A stretch of DNA of 64,000 nucleotides from Flammeovirga sp. OC4 (lineage in GTDB: Bacteria; Bacteroidota; Bacteroidia; Cytophagales; Flammeovirgaceae): NCBI RefSeq assembly GCF_000812565.1, contig NZ_JTAM01000023.1, forward strand, positions 61,501 to 125,500. The letters are read 5' to 3'. Made by a program: the position numbers and the translations under genes. Positions within the stretch are counted from its first letter, which is position 1, and every line of letters starts with the position of its first letter. A model generated the notes under the pieces. The model made no database searches and was not told the origin of the DNA. It worked only from the letters and a program-made list of their open reading frames with translations. This document shows, piece after piece, positions 8,033 through 17,728 of the stretch.

Positions 8033-9478
8033 ATGAATAAGAGATTTTTTAGAGTAATTATCAGTTTGCTCATAATTACACCTATTTTTTCGAATGCACA
8101 AGAAGACAAGAAACCTAATATTTTAATCATCAATGTAGACGATATGGGTTGGACTGATGTTGGGTATATGGGAAATGATGTCTACCATACTCCAAATATC
8201 GATCAATTATCAAAAGAAAGTATAATTTTTATGAACGGGTATGCTGGTGCTGCCAATTGTGCCCCTTCTAGAGCTTGTTTACTTACTGGTCAGACGACTA
8301 CACGTCATGGTATTTATACTGTTGGTCCGTCTACTAGAGGAGAAGATTACACACGTAAAATAGTACCCATAGAAAACCACCCACATTTACAAAAAAAGGC
8401 TTTGACAATTGGAAATATTTTCAAGCAAAATGGCTATCAGACGGCAGCCTTTGGTAAATGGCACGTCAGTAGAAAAGCAGAAGATTATGGTTTTGATTAT
8501 GCAAGAGGAACAAGTCATCAAGGACATCCTCCTTCTTATATTAGCCCATTTAAACTAACCAATTTAAAAGATGGTGAACAAGGAGAATATCTAACGGATC
8601 GAATAACGGATGAGGTGATTCATTATTTAAAAAATGAAAGGAAAAGTGATCAACCATTCTTTGTCTATTTGCCTTATTATGCTGTACATACACCTTTAAT
8701 GTGCAAGCCAGGTATGGATGAAAAATATAAAGGCAAAAAGCAAAAAGACGGAGCACGCCTCAATCCTCAGTATGCCGCACTTATTGAAAATACGGATTGG
8801 AATATTGGACGATTACTTGACTTATTGGATGAACTGAAATTAACAGATGATACAATTATCATTTTCACTTCTGATAACGGCGGTATCTACTCAATTTCTC
8901 ACCAGTTTGGTATAAGAGCAGGTAAAGGTTCTTATTATGAAGGTGGCCTTAAAGTCCCAATGCTTTTTAAGTGGAAAGGACACTGGGAAGCCGGCAAAAA
9001 AGAAAATACGAAAGTCACTCAACTTGATTTCTTGCCTACTTTAGCAGAAATCACAAATAGTACAATTCCTGATGGTTATGCTTTAGATGGTAATTCAATT
9101 GCCCCATTATTAACTGGCAAAGGTAAGTTTGATAAAAAAAGAACTTTAGTTTATCATTTCCCTATTTATTTACAAGCGTATGAAAAAGGAGGTGATGATG
9201 CAAGAGATGCATTGTTCAGAACTCGTCCGGGGTCAGTGGTGATACAAGGCGATTGGAAATTGCACTATTATTATGAAGATAAGAAAATGGAGCTTTATAA
9301 TTTAATAGATGATCCTTCTGAACGTAATAATTTAGCTGATAAGTATGCTAAACGTGCTAACAAAATGTACAACTATTTACAAGAGTGGTTAACTGAAAGG
9401 GATGGTAAAATTCCGACTCAATCTAATCCTAAATATGATGCTGAAAAAGAGAAGGCTGAATTGCAAAAATACCTTTAA
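8033..9478 (+). CDS. exported S1-family sulfatase
   Basis: The start is placed at ATG 8033, giving a signal peptide (MNKRFFRVIISLLI to SNAQ); the upstream in-frame ATG at 7970 would bury it. The protein is 481 aa, a normal length. The formylglycine motif is Cys76-Ala-Pro-Ser-Arg (NCAPSRACLLTGQ). The metal site is visible as INVDDMGW near the N-terminus and FTSDNGG near the middle, and KWH (residues about 143-145) fits the active site Lys/His. It needs a formylglycine-generating enzyme or anSME encoded elsewhere. It removes sulfate esters from a polysaccharide or oligosaccharide in the periplasm. It stands alone, away from the main cluster, and ends at a strong hairpin terminator shared with the convergent kinase. 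Confidence 0.92.
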   Translation: MNKRFFRVIISLLIITPIFSNAQEDKKPNILIINVDDMGWTDVGYMGNDVYHTPNIDQLSKESIIFMNGYAGAANCAPSRACLLTGQTTTRHGIYTVGPSTRGEDYTRKIVPIENHPHLQKKALTIGNIFKQNGYQTAAFGKWHVSRKAEDYGFDYARGTSHQGHPPSYISPFKLTNLKDGEQGEYLTDRITDEVIHYLKNERKSDQPFFVYLPYYAVHTPLMCKPGMDEKYKGKKQKDGARLNPQYAALIENTDWNIGRLLDLLDELKLTDDTIIIFTSDNGGIYSISHQFGIRAGKGSYYEGGLKVPMLFKWKGHWEAGKKENTKVTQLDFLPTLAEITNSTIPDGYALDGNSIAPLLTGKGKFDKKRTLVYHFPIYLQAYEKGGDDARDALFRTRPGSVVIQGDWKLHYYYEDKKMELYNLIDDPSERNNLADKYAKRANKMYNYLQEWLTERDGKIPTQSNPKYDAEKEKAELQKYL

Positions 9479-9507
9479 ATTGTATTGGTGTTTTTGATAA
9501 TAAAAAA

Positions 9508-9550
9508 ATGGCCCGCTTGGATTTTGTACTCTACTATCCAAGCGGGTCAT
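9508..9550. terminator. bidirectional terminator between sulfatase and histidine kinase
   Basis: ATGGCCCGCTTGGA (9508-9521) pairs with TCCAAGCGGGTCAT (9537-9550), a 14-bp stem with one G-T pair and a 15-nt loop, preceded by seven A residues. It lies between two convergent stop codons. Confidence 0.85.
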
Positions 9551-9570
9551 TGTATAAATTTATAATGATA

Positions 9571-10929
9571 TTAGAACCAAACCGTAAACTCAGCTCCTTC
9601 ATCAATTGAAGAAATAACTGTCAATCGACCTTTATTATTTCTCATAATTTGTCGTGATAAGCTTAAACCAATACCAGTATGTCCTTTTTTGGTGGTAAAG
9701 AATGGAACAAAAATTCGAGACAATGCATCTGACTCAATTCCAGAGCCATTATCAATCACTTGTAATACAGGGCGGTTGGTATGATCGTCTTGTTTACAGA
9801 TAATAGTGACCTTTCCATTTTCCTTTCCTTCTAGTTCCTCAATGGCATTTTTAATTAAGTTTTGAATCACCTCACTCAATTGCTGAGGGTCAGAAGTAAC
9901 CATCAAGCCTTCCACTTGAATATCCAATTCAATCTCAACATCTTTTTCAATACTAATCGATTCATATTGAATCAATGTCTCCTTACAGAGTTCTCCAAGA
10001 TTAATATGTTGTGGTTCACTTTCTCTTAAATGTGCCATTACCCTAAAGTCTTCTGCCAATTTCGACATCTGATGGCTTCTTTGCTGGATGGTATTTAATG
10101 CAAGATTTAAATCTTCAAAATCTTCAGCGGTTGGAATTTCAGATCGCTCTAAAATTCCTTCTTTTATATATTCTAACTCGGCACTTACGGTATCACTCAA
10201 TGATGAAATTGGTGCCATTGCATTCATGATCTCATGTGTTAAAACTGTGATCAATGATTCCCATGCTTTGATTTCTACTTTCTCTAACTCTTCTGCTACT
10301 CTTGTGATATTGAATACATTGATGACTTCACCCTTTACATAGACTGTCATTTTCTGAATTAAAACTTTGTCTACGTTATATTTCCCTTTCAATTCACATT
10401 GATAACTTTCCATGTCATCATCATTCGTAAAGATGGTGTAAAGTGCAGGGAACGCCTCTTTAAAATCTAAAATATTGGCCGTTTTGATACCTGAAAAAAG
10501 TCGTTTTGTCGTCAAATTAGAAAAAACCACTTTTCCGGAAGGATCAAAGGCAATTAACCCCGAATCCACATGCTGGGCAATACTTTTATAAAACATTAAA
10601 TCAGACTCTCGGTTGGACCTTAATTCCTTAAAACGGTCCAATGCAGAAGTCAATGACTTATTGAGTTCATTTTGAATATCACCTGAGGCATTTACTGAAA
10701 AAGTCTGTGTAAAATCGTCGTAGTTAATAGCGTCTAGAAACTTCTTCATTTCAAATGCAATACCACTTAATTTTTGAATCAAAAGATATACTTGATAAGA
10801 AAGTAATCCAAAAATAAATATGGTGGTCGCCAAGTATTCTTTCAACAAGAAAAAACTCAAGGCAATTGCTGTTAAAACGAGAAGAAAAACTCTAAGTGAT
10901 ACTTGAAGTTTGAATTGTTTATAAACCAT
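9571..10929 (-). CDS. NtrB/NtrY-like sensor histidine kinase
   Basis: The product is 452 aa. Two transmembrane helices lie at about residues 12-30 and 33-52 with almost no periplasmic loop, so it probably senses a membrane or cytoplasmic signal. A PAS-like region (about 115-210, VDSGLIAFDPSGKVVFSN) precedes the dimerisation/phosphoacceptor helix with His232 in the NtrB-type box THEIMNAMAP. The ATPase domain follows: N box NLIKNAIEEL, G1 DNGSGI, F box PFFTTKKG and G2 GIGLSLSRQI. It autophosphorylates His232 and passes phosphate to the sigma54 activator encoded upstream, whose stop codon overlaps this start by 11 bp. The genes are therefore translationally coupled. Confidence 0.92.
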   Translation of the reverse strand: MVYKQFKLQVSLRVFLLVLTAIALSFFLLKEYLATTIFIFGLLSYQVYLLIQKLSGIAFEMKKFLDAINYDDFTQTFSVNASGDIQNELNKSLTSALDRFKELRSNRESDLMFYKSIAQHVDSGLIAFDPSGKVVFSNLTTKRLFSGIKTANILDFKEAFPALYTIFTNDDDMESYQCELKGKYNVDKVLIQKMTVYVKGEVINVFNITRVAEELEKVEIKAWESLITVLTHEIMNAMAPISSLSDTVSAELEYIKEGILERSEIPTAEDFEDLNLALNTIQQRSHQMSKLAEDFRVMAHLRESEPQHINLGELCKETLIQYESISIEKDVEIELDIQVEGLMVTSDPQQLSEVIQNLIKNAIEELEGKENGKVTIICKQDDHTNRPVLQVIDNGSGIESDALSRIFVPFFTTKKGHTGIGLSLSRQIMRNNKGRLTVISSIDEGAEFTVWF

Positions 10930-12307
10930 GTTTTTCGAGTCTTCTGTACAGTGAGGCTCTTGTTAAACCAAGTGATTTAGCGGCTTTAGAAATATTTCCA
11001 GAGTATTTACTTACTGCTTTCTGAATCATCATTTTCTCTACAGTATCTAAATCGAACTCAGATAAATCGAATTCTTCCTCATCTTTATTTTTTTCGACTA
11101 GGAAAGTAAAGTCCATTGGTTGTAAAGTGTCACTGTCAGCCATAATCACGGCTCTTTCCAAGGCATGTTGTAATTCTCTTACATTGCCTGGCCAATAATA
11201 TTTTTGAAGTTTCTTCATGGTAGCAGAAGCTACTTTCAATGGACCTCTTCTATACTTCTTAGCATAAATTTCTAAGAAGTGAGCCACTAATAAAGGAATA
11301 TCCTCAATTCTATCTCTTAGTGGTGGTAAATGAATCTCTACAGTATTGATACGGTATAACAAATCCTGACGGAATTCTTTATTTTCTACCATTTCATAAA
11401 CCGGCATGTTAGTCGCACACACCAATCGAATATCAATGCTAATTGGTCGGTTATCTCCCACTCTTGTTACTTCTCTTTTTTGAAGTACCGTTAGAAGTTT
11501 GGATTGCAAAGTCATTGGGAGGTTACCAATTTCATCTAAGAACAATGTTCCTTTATTGGCAATTTCAAAGCGACCTGCTCTATCTTCACGGGCATCGGTA
11601 AATGCTCCTTTTTTATGACCAAATAATTCGGATTGGAATAGTGTCTCTGAGATTGATCCCATATCCACACCGATAAATACTTTCTCATTTCTAAGTGATT
11701 GCTCATGAACTGCTCTTGCAATCACCTCTTTACCGGTACCGTTTTCACCTAAAATCAAAATATTGGCATCTGTTTTTGCTACTTTACTGATCAGGGCAAA
11801 AACTTTTTTCATTGCAGGGCTATCACCGATAACGATTCCCTCTCCACTTCCCGTCTTACTTAATGCTGATGAAAGCTGCGTTTTTTCTTCTTTCAAAACT
11901 TTCACCTGATCATAGGATTTTCTTAAGCGAGCAGCAGAGGTTAAAGTCGCAATCAGTTTTTCATTATTCCAAGGCTTTAATACAAAATCCGTTGCACCCT
12001 GTTTAACTGCATTTACGGCTGTTTCTACATCTCCATACGCTGTAATCATCACTACTACAGCATTGGGGTCAATTTCTAAAATTTGTTCCAACCAATGAAA
12101 TCCTTCTTTTCCACTTGTAGTATCCTTTGTAAAGTTCATATCTAAAAGAATCACATCATAAGAGTCATTCTTTAATAAGAATGGTATCTTGCCTGGATTA
12201 CTCTCTACTTGAACTAAATCTGCCTGTTTCTTTAATAACATTTTTGCAGCTAGCAAAATGTCTTCGTTATCGTCTATTACAAGGATTTTCCCTAGTGGTT
12301 TACTCAT
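10919..12307 (-). CDS. NtrC-family sigma54-dependent response regulator
   Basis: The product is 462 aa with three domains. The receiver (about 5-125) has phosphoacceptor Asp56 (VILLDMNF) and acidic residues DD12-13. The AAA+ domain (about 165-400) shows Walker A GENGTGKEVIARAVH, the sigma54-contact loop ELFGHKKGAFTDA, Walker B GTLFLDEIG and the R finger region LLYRINTVEIHLPPLRDR. A Fis-type helix-turn-helix closes the protein (NISKAAKSLGLTRASLYRRL). The loop reads GAFTDA instead of canonical GAFTGA, a variant I recall from other Bacteroidota regulators. It opens sigma54 promoters on phosphorylation by the partner kinase. Targets are not evident in the window. Confidence 0.93.
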   Translation of the reverse strand: MSKPLGKILVIDDNEDILLAAKMLLKKQADLVQVESNPGKIPFLLKNDSYDVILLDMNFTKDTTSGKEGFHWLEQILEIDPNAVVVMITAYGDVETAVNAVKQGATDFVLKPWNNEKLIATLTSAARLRKSYDQVKVLKEEKTQLSSALSKTGSGEGIVIGDSPAMKKVFALISKVAKTDANILILGENGTGKEVIARAVHEQSLRNEKVFIGVDMGSISETLFQSELFGHKKGAFTDAREDRAGRFEIANKGTLFLDEIGNLPMTLQSKLLTVLQKREVTRVGDNRPISIDIRLVCATNMPVYEMVENKEFRQDLLYRINTVEIHLPPLRDRIEDIPLLVAHFLEIYAKKYRRGPLKVASATMKKLQKYYWPGNVRELQHALERAVIMADSDTLQPMDFTFLVEKNKDEEEFDLSEFDLDTVEKMMIQKAVSKYSGNISKAAKSLGLTRASLYRRLEKHGL

Positions 12308-12548
12308 TGTGGTACGGTTAGTAAAATTTATTCCATGAAAATAAGTAGTCTTAATTTAAAAGCCTAAAGCAACATTAAAAAATGTCCATAAACGTACACT
12401 TTCAATTAAAGAAATAGTGATAAACGTCAATATTTCACTTATTACTAATAATCGTTAAGATATAACCTTTTGAAGAGGATTTAATTTAAGAGATAATAGT
12501 TCCAACATTACAAAATAAAATCTGATTCACCCAAAAAAGATTTTTTTT

Positions 12549-12841
12549 CTTCATTTTTGTTTTGAAACAAAAACGAAGCAAAAAATTCAAGGCTTAGAAG
12601 TCAAAAGTTAAATTTCATTTCTCTCACCTATTGAAAGGATAACTCGATCAAAACTTCATCGTTTTGAGATGCTCAAACAGCAAAATCATTTTTAACACCT
12701 CACTTCATGATATTATTGACGCTTTTCCCTTCAAGGCCAAGGGAAGAAGTAGCAAATGAATTGGGTAGAAAGTCCACTGGTGCGAATGTTAAGCAATAGC
12801 ATCATTCGTGTCCTACAGATCAGCAGAAATCTTCTGATTTC
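12549..12841. repeat. dispersed structured repeat, copy R1 (full length)
   Basis: This copy matches R2 (41144-41415) in inverted orientation over nearly its whole length. One end is the hairpin around CTTCATTTTTG/CAAAAACGAAG (12549-12578); the middle contains GCTTTTCCCTTCAAGG; the other end is the hairpin GAAATC-TTCT-GATTTC (12826-12841) next to the conserved block TTCGTGTCCTACAGATCA. Small frames inside it are interrupted by stops that differ between copies, so it is probably non-coding RNA or an inert repeat. Confidence 0.8.
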
Positions 12842-12901
12842 TAAATACCATAAATATTCGAAAATTTAGTTTACAGTGTAGTTCCGACTAATAATATAAA
12901 T

Positions 12902-12951
12902 AGCCCACTAACACAAATATCAAACGATCGTGATATTTATGATAGTGGGCT
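12902..12951. terminator. hairpin downstream of the GH29 gene
   Basis: AGCCCACTA (12902-12910) pairs with TAGTGGGCT (12943-12951), and an inner AAATATCA/TGATATTT stem extends the structure around CGATCG. It lies 55 bp past the stop of the reverse-strand GH29 gene and is a likely terminator for the GH43-GH29 operon. Confidence 0.65.
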
Positions 12952-13006
12952 CTATATTATAAAAGAAGAAACAAATCAAAATTTGAAAGTTTCTTATAAG
13001 ATTATA

Positions 13007-14518
13007 TTACATCGCTTTTTCGGATAATTCTAATTTGAAAACAAATGCATGTTCGCATGGTTTCTCCTGAGGCAGCTCAATTTCTAATCCGTTTCCTTTT
13101 CTAGCGTATTTTAATTCACCTTTGGTTCCTAGCAATTGAATGTTTTTAATATCACTTTTTAAATACGCTTTTTCAGTCCCTAAACTTTTGATTGTAAGTT
13201 TACCGTCTTTTGGCCAAGCTAGAGATATCGCGTAAAGATTGTTTCCGTTGGTTGTAAAACGAATATCTTCTGCAACAGCTTCTTTGTTTTTATGTTCACT
13301 CAAATGTCCCTCTTTGATTTCTTGCGGTCCTTCACCATAAATCACCCAAGGACGAGTATCATAAATTGCTTCTCCATTCATTCTCAACCATTGTCCCATT
13401 TCTCTCAAACGAGTGGCCACTTCTACAGGTATTTCACCATTTGCCTTTGGCGGAATGTTTAATAAAACAGCTCCATTTTTAGAAACTACATCCACTAAAA
13501 AGTCGATTAATCTATTGGTCGATTTATACTTTGGATCATCAATATGACACCACGCTTTCCAATCAATAGAATCATCCGTCAACCAAACAAAGGGCTGTTT
13601 ATCTTTCATTCTTGAACGCTCTAAATCAAGAACTGCTGTTCCCTTTTTCAAATCATGGAACTTGTAAGTACATACCACTTCTTTACCCCATTTCTGAGCA
13701 TTATTATAGTAATTGGCTAAGAATTGTTGTCTGTATTTTTCGTCGATAATATCCATTCTATTATCAAACCAAATAATATCTGGCTGGTATTTATCCATTA
13801 GTTCATCCAAACGGGCTAACCAATCGTCATTGAACTGTTTATCAGGAAGGGGATCACTTTTGACATCAGCCATCGTGAAAGTTCCTTTTGGAGCATAAGG
13901 CCCATATAGCCCTGTATATTGAGGGTCTCCTGCATCAGTAGTTTTGTCCCATGTAGGATACCATGCGTAGGTCCAGTGTCGGTGATAAGTCGCAATAAAC
14001 TTCATGTTTTGCTTCTTGACAGCCTTGGCCATTTCTCCAACAATATCTCTTTTGGGACCCATTTCTTTAGCATCCCAATGCGTTAATTCACTATCCCACA
14101 TTGCAAAACCATCTGAATGTTCTGCAACGGGTCCGGCGAATTGAGCCCCTGCCTCTTTGAAAAGTTTAGCCCATTCGTCTGCATCAAAATGCTCACCTGT
14201 AAACATTGGAATAAAATCCTTGTAGCCAAATTTATCTAAGCTACCATACTTTTCTTCATGGTATTTTCGAATAGGGTGTCCTTCTCTATACATATAAATA
14301 GAATACCACTCTGTCTCATAAGCCGGAACGGAATAAGGTCCCCAGTGAAAATAAATACCAAACTTTGTATTTTTCCACCACTCTGGCACTTGGTATTGAC
14401 TCAGTGATTCCCAATCTGCTTCGTACTCGATTTTTGTTGTTTCTTTTACCTTGTCAGTGGTGGCACACCCTGCTAATAAAGCCCCCAATAAGGCTCCAGT
14501 AATAATTTTTTTGATCAT
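13007..14518 (-). CDS. GH29 alpha-L-fucosidase-like (possible alpha-L-galactosidase), lipoprotein
   Basis: The product is 503 aa, usual for the family. A lipoprotein signal peptide ends in LLAGC (Cys18). The GH29 barrel begins at WWKNTKFGIYFHWGPYSVPA and carries AEHSDGFAMWDSELTHWDA and YHRHWTYAWYP. The catalytic nucleophile is probably Asp252 in IIWFDNRMD. A C-terminal beta-sandwich follows (about 400-500). GH29 enzymes remove alpha-L-fucose. In the porphyran locus of Bacteroides plebeius a GH29 accompanies GH86 and GH2, and an alpha-L-galactosidase role on that polymer has been proposed; the same role is an inference here, since the window also has GH86. It is second in an operon with the GH43 gene, 40 bp downstream. 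Confidence 0.88.
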   Translation of the reverse strand: MIKKIITGALLGALLAGCATTDKVKETTKIEYEADWESLSQYQVPEWWKNTKFGIYFHWGPYSVPAYETEWYSIYMYREGHPIRKYHEEKYGSLDKFGYKDFIPMFTGEHFDADEWAKLFKEAGAQFAGPVAEHSDGFAMWDSELTHWDAKEMGPKRDIVGEMAKAVKKQNMKFIATYHRHWTYAWYPTWDKTTDAGDPQYTGLYGPYAPKGTFTMADVKSDPLPDKQFNDDWLARLDELMDKYQPDIIWFDNRMDIIDEKYRQQFLANYYNNAQKWGKEVVCTYKFHDLKKGTAVLDLERSRMKDKQPFVWLTDDSIDWKAWCHIDDPKYKSTNRLIDFLVDVVSKNGAVLLNIPPKANGEIPVEVATRLREMGQWLRMNGEAIYDTRPWVIYGEGPQEIKEGHLSEHKNKEAVAEDIRFTTNGNNLYAISLAWPKDGKLTIKSLGTEKAYLKSDIKNIQLLGTKGELKYARKGNGLEIELPQEKPCEHAFVFKLELSEKAM

Positions 14519-14558
14519 GTCTTAGGCTGTTGTCGTTGCTTTAATTATCCTGATTTAT

Positions 14559-16514
14559 TTATTCAAATTTTACATCTTTCAAGTTCATCAGAAACCCATT
14601 ATTGCCTTTAAATACAATAAAAATCTTTTCATTTTTGGCTACTTGAGTATTGATATCAGAAGTAAGGTTGGTCCATTTTTGCCAACCACCCGTTTTCTGT
14701 ATTTCAAAAGAGGCTAATACTTCTCCTTTAAGATCACTTTTTCGAATTTCTACAACACCACCTGTATTGGCAGAAGCTACACCAATCGTCACTTTTTGCG
14801 GTTGCTGATTAAATAGTAAGTTATTGAACATCAGATAATCGCCATTTTCAATGTAGCCCACATTTTTTCCTCCTAATTTACAGGACTCAGTCATTACTCC
14901 CTCTTGATCAGAAAAATTAGAGGCTTCAATTCCAGCAAAGGCATCATACATTTGTTTTTCCTTGTCAGAACTAAAACTAACGACATCACCGGCCTCAATT
15001 GTAGACAATTTTGTGACTTTCTTTCCATTGATATGTAAATCCCCTTTTACAAAAGCATCCTTCAAAATATGGGGTTGGGCGGAGTTCAATGCCTTAGGCG
15101 TATAAATCAAACCTTGATTTGCTTCAAAAATTATTCTTTGTTTTGATTGGTTGAATAATTCAATATCTGAGGATTTACCCAAGAGAACCTCTTTCTTTCT
15201 CATACATTGCATCCAATCCAATTGTAAAGTTTCAGTATCACCTTTAAATTGGAAAGACAGCTCTTGCATTCCTTTAGGAGTAAACTTCGTTTTCGCTTTC
15301 ACTACTCTCCACTCTCCTTCTTTCATCGCAGGAATATCAAATGTTGCCCAGCTTTTACCATTGGCTAAAATTTCAACCGTTGCAGTGGTTTTAGAACTTA
15401 CCCATAAAGCGACTTGGGTAAACTTCTCCTTTTCAAAATTAATATCATGTATTTCTAATTTTGTTGAAGGTGAAATACGCTTCACGACCCAATTAATATC
15501 AGAAGCACTCGTTTTCTCTACTTTTCCATTTTCCAATAGGCTATAACGGTCCAATTGTATCGCATCTTTAGCATACAGTTTTGCGATTCCTCTTTGTGTT
15601 GCTTTGATTTCAGGGATATTTCCTTCTTCGTCAAAGAAGATTCGATCAGCACACATGGATCTTCTATGCTTGTTACCTGAAATATCCATGTGATGATAGA
15701 ATAATAACCACTCACCTTTATATTCTACAAAAGAGTGGTGATTGGTCCAACAACCATCTTTCCATCTTTCTAGTACTTTTCCTTTGTACTCAAATGGTCC
15801 TTTGGGACTATCTCCTACGGCATAAGAAATTTCCTCTGAACCTGAAGGTGCATGTGGGAATGTGAAATAATATTTATTTTTTCGTTTAAACATAAACGGC
15901 CCTTCTTTGTATTTTGAAGGTAAACCTTGTACTTTTTGAGGCTTAGTTTTTATCGACTTCATATCTTGGTTGAGTTCAACCCAATAAAGGTTTTCCCCAC
16001 CACCATAGTAAAGATAGATGCTACCATCATCATCAATAAATACATTAGGGTCAATACCCTCAATCCCCTCTATATAAGACGCTTCTGGGGTATAAGGACC
16101 AGATGGCGTATTTGCCACTGCCACACCAATTCTCCTGAAAGCACTCTTATCTTTCGGCATTGCAGGAAAATAAAAATAATATTTGCCGTCTTTTTCAATA
16201 CAATCTGGAGCCCACATTCCGTAGCTGTCTTTCTCTACCCATGGTACAGTATTGTGAGACAAAATTTCACCATGATCTTTCCAATTTGTTAGATCGGTTG
16301 TAGAATAAACGTGGTAATCTGGCATACAGAAACCGTTATTCCCTTGAATTTGCGTACATGTAGTATCCGATGATGGAAATACAAAAAGTGTATCATTCAT
16401 TACTCTTGCTGTAGGGTCAGCAGAGAATCGATGAGTGATGAGTGGGTTTTGAGCAAGCGTTTGGTATGCCCCTCCCAACCATAAAAGAATGGTCCAGTAG
16501 TAATTAAGTTTCAT
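14559..16514 (-). CDS. GH43-family glycosidase with C-terminal CBM6
   Basis: The product is 651 aa with a Sec signal peptide (ends TLAQ). The five-bladed propeller covers about residues 23-310. Its three acidic catalytic residues are visible: Asp33 (ADPTARV, base), Asp155 (GIDPNVFIDDDG, pKa modulator) and Glu204 (KEGPFMFK, acid). A middle beta-sandwich (about 330-440) is followed by a CBM6-like domain (about 525-651, EASNFSDQEGVMTES and ENGDYLMFNNL). Family members release arabinose, xylose or galactose units from polysaccharide side chains; the exact substrate is unknown. It is the first gene of the operon with GH29, preceded by a 438-bp upstream region. Confidence 0.9.
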   Translation of the reverse strand: MKLNYYWTILLWLGGAYQTLAQNPLITHRFSADPTARVMNDTLFVFPSSDTTCTQIQGNNGFCMPDYHVYSTTDLTNWKDHGEILSHNTVPWVEKDSYGMWAPDCIEKDGKYYFYFPAMPKDKSAFRRIGVAVANTPSGPYTPEASYIEGIEGIDPNVFIDDDGSIYLYYGGGENLYWVELNQDMKSIKTKPQKVQGLPSKYKEGPFMFKRKNKYYFTFPHAPSGSEEISYAVGDSPKGPFEYKGKVLERWKDGCWTNHHSFVEYKGEWLLFYHHMDISGNKHRRSMCADRIFFDEEGNIPEIKATQRGIAKLYAKDAIQLDRYSLLENGKVEKTSASDINWVVKRISPSTKLEIHDINFEKEKFTQVALWVSSKTTATVEILANGKSWATFDIPAMKEGEWRVVKAKTKFTPKGMQELSFQFKGDTETLQLDWMQCMRKKEVLLGKSSDIELFNQSKQRIIFEANQGLIYTPKALNSAQPHILKDAFVKGDLHINGKKVTKLSTIEAGDVVSFSSDKEKQMYDAFAGIEASNFSDQEGVMTESCKLGGKNVGYIENGDYLMFNNLLFNQQPQKVTIGVASANTGGVVEIRKSDLKGEVLASFEIQKTGGWQKWTNLTSDINTQVAKNEKIFIVFKGNNGFLMNLKDVKFE

Positions 16515-16659
16515 GTTGTAATTAATAATTCAATTTTTCATTTCTAAGTACGCTGAATTAGCACTTTCAGCGATAACCTAATTCCAATTACAAACATTTA
16601 TTTAAGTTAGGACCGAAAGAATTAATGGGAAATTTAGTAATTCTTTAAAAAGGTATTTC

Positions 16660-16689
16660 ACCCCCTTATTTCCCTAAAATCTCCACCCG
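16660..16689 (+). promoter_or_regulatory. C-rich operator-like motif, site B
   Basis: Blocks CCCCC (16661-16665) and CACCC (16684-16688) flank TATTT-C-C-TAAAAT. Twenty-two of 29 positions match site A at 25205-25233. It lies 147-175 bp upstream of the reverse-strand GH43 gene, but in the orientation that would serve plus-strand transcription: CTCTTTG at 16707-16713 is close to the spacing seen at sites A and C. Its true target is uncertain. Confidence 0.45.
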
Positions 16690-16952
16690 ATAATCATAGC
16701 GTTTTACTCTTTGACAAAACAGGTAATTTAAAAATAAGCTCATTGTTTTTGAAAGAAAATGCATCGAAGCAAAACGAATAACGCTCTTATTCAACCTCAA
16801 TAAACAAATATTTCAAATAAAGCTTTTGCTTCAATTTTGAAAATAATTAAGTTAGCAGCCTAAATTCAAGCGATGGCTTGGTTGACCGGAGAAGGCTAGA
16901 CCATAGTTTTAAGAATTCAGGTTTAGTCAATTAGAAAAAAAAGAATTTCACT

Positions 16953-17678
16953 TTGCGAGTAGACATAGAAAATCCTAGAAAAAAATGTTATAAATGCATG
17001 AGACCCACCGTCTCTTGTAGTTGTAAATACACAAATCCTATACAAACAAATACTCGTTTTGTTATTCTTATGCATCCCATGGAGTATAAGAAAGAAAAAA
17101 ACGGAACGGGATTGATGACAAACCTTCAACTTGAAAATTCAGAAGTAATTGTTGATGTTGATTTCACAAACAATGAACGCGTCAACGAGATACTAAATGA
17201 CGAAGAAAATAAATCTTTCTTACTTTACCCTGGAAAAGAAAACTTCAATTTATCGGAACAAAAAGGTACAGCAATAAACAGCTTTTTAGGGAAGAACCCC
17301 TACCTTTTTATTCTTGACGGTACATGGCCTTGTGCTCGTAAAATGCTACGATTGAGTACAAATTTACAAGCACTTCCTAGAGTGAGCTTTGATAATACTA
17401 TAAAATCAAAATTCATCCTAAAACAGCAGCCCGAATCGCTTTGTCTTAGTACCATTGAGTCGGTCTATACTGTCATTAATTTGCTCAAAAAAGGAGAACT
17501 TGAACAAAGTGACACCAATGATTTCCTTCTTCCATTTGAGAAAATGATAGAATACCAAGTCAAATGTATTCTTGATCCAGATAACAACCACTATCGACCA
17601 AGTCATAAAAAAGGTGCTCTAAAGGCAAAAAATATATATAAGAAGGATTCTCAAAGGAATATTATCTTCGAGAAGTAA
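16953..17678 (+). CDS. DTW-domain tRNA-uridine aminocarboxypropyltransferase
   Basis: The product is 241 aa. An N-terminal zinc-like cluster (Cys12, 15, 22, 24 in CYKCMRPTVSCSC) precedes the DTW domain, with VILMHPMEYKKEKNGTGL and the name-giving motif LDGTWPCARKMLR. The family (TapT/DTWD) transfers the 3-amino-3-carboxypropyl group of SAM to uridine in tRNA, forming acp3U. The start is a TTG at 16953. It is the only plausible start, because the frame is closed by TAG at 16932 and the next ATG lies inside the Cys cluster. It is a single gene, immediately upstream of the IS element. Confidence 0.85.
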   Translation: MRVDIENPRKKCYKCMRPTVSCSCKYTNPIQTNTRFVILMHPMEYKKEKNGTGLMTNLQLENSEVIVDVDFTNNERVNEILNDEENKSFLLYPGKENFNLSEQKGTAINSFLGKNPYLFILDGTWPCARKMLRLSTNLQALPRVSFDNTIKSKFILKQQPESLCLSTIESVYTVINLLKKGELEQSDTNDFLLPFEKMIEYQVKCILDPDNNHYRPSHKKGALKAKNIYKKDSQRNIIFEK

Positions 17679-17728
17679 TATTTCTTAAAAGACGGATGTT
17701 GTATAGATTTGGGGCTGTCGCAAAACCA

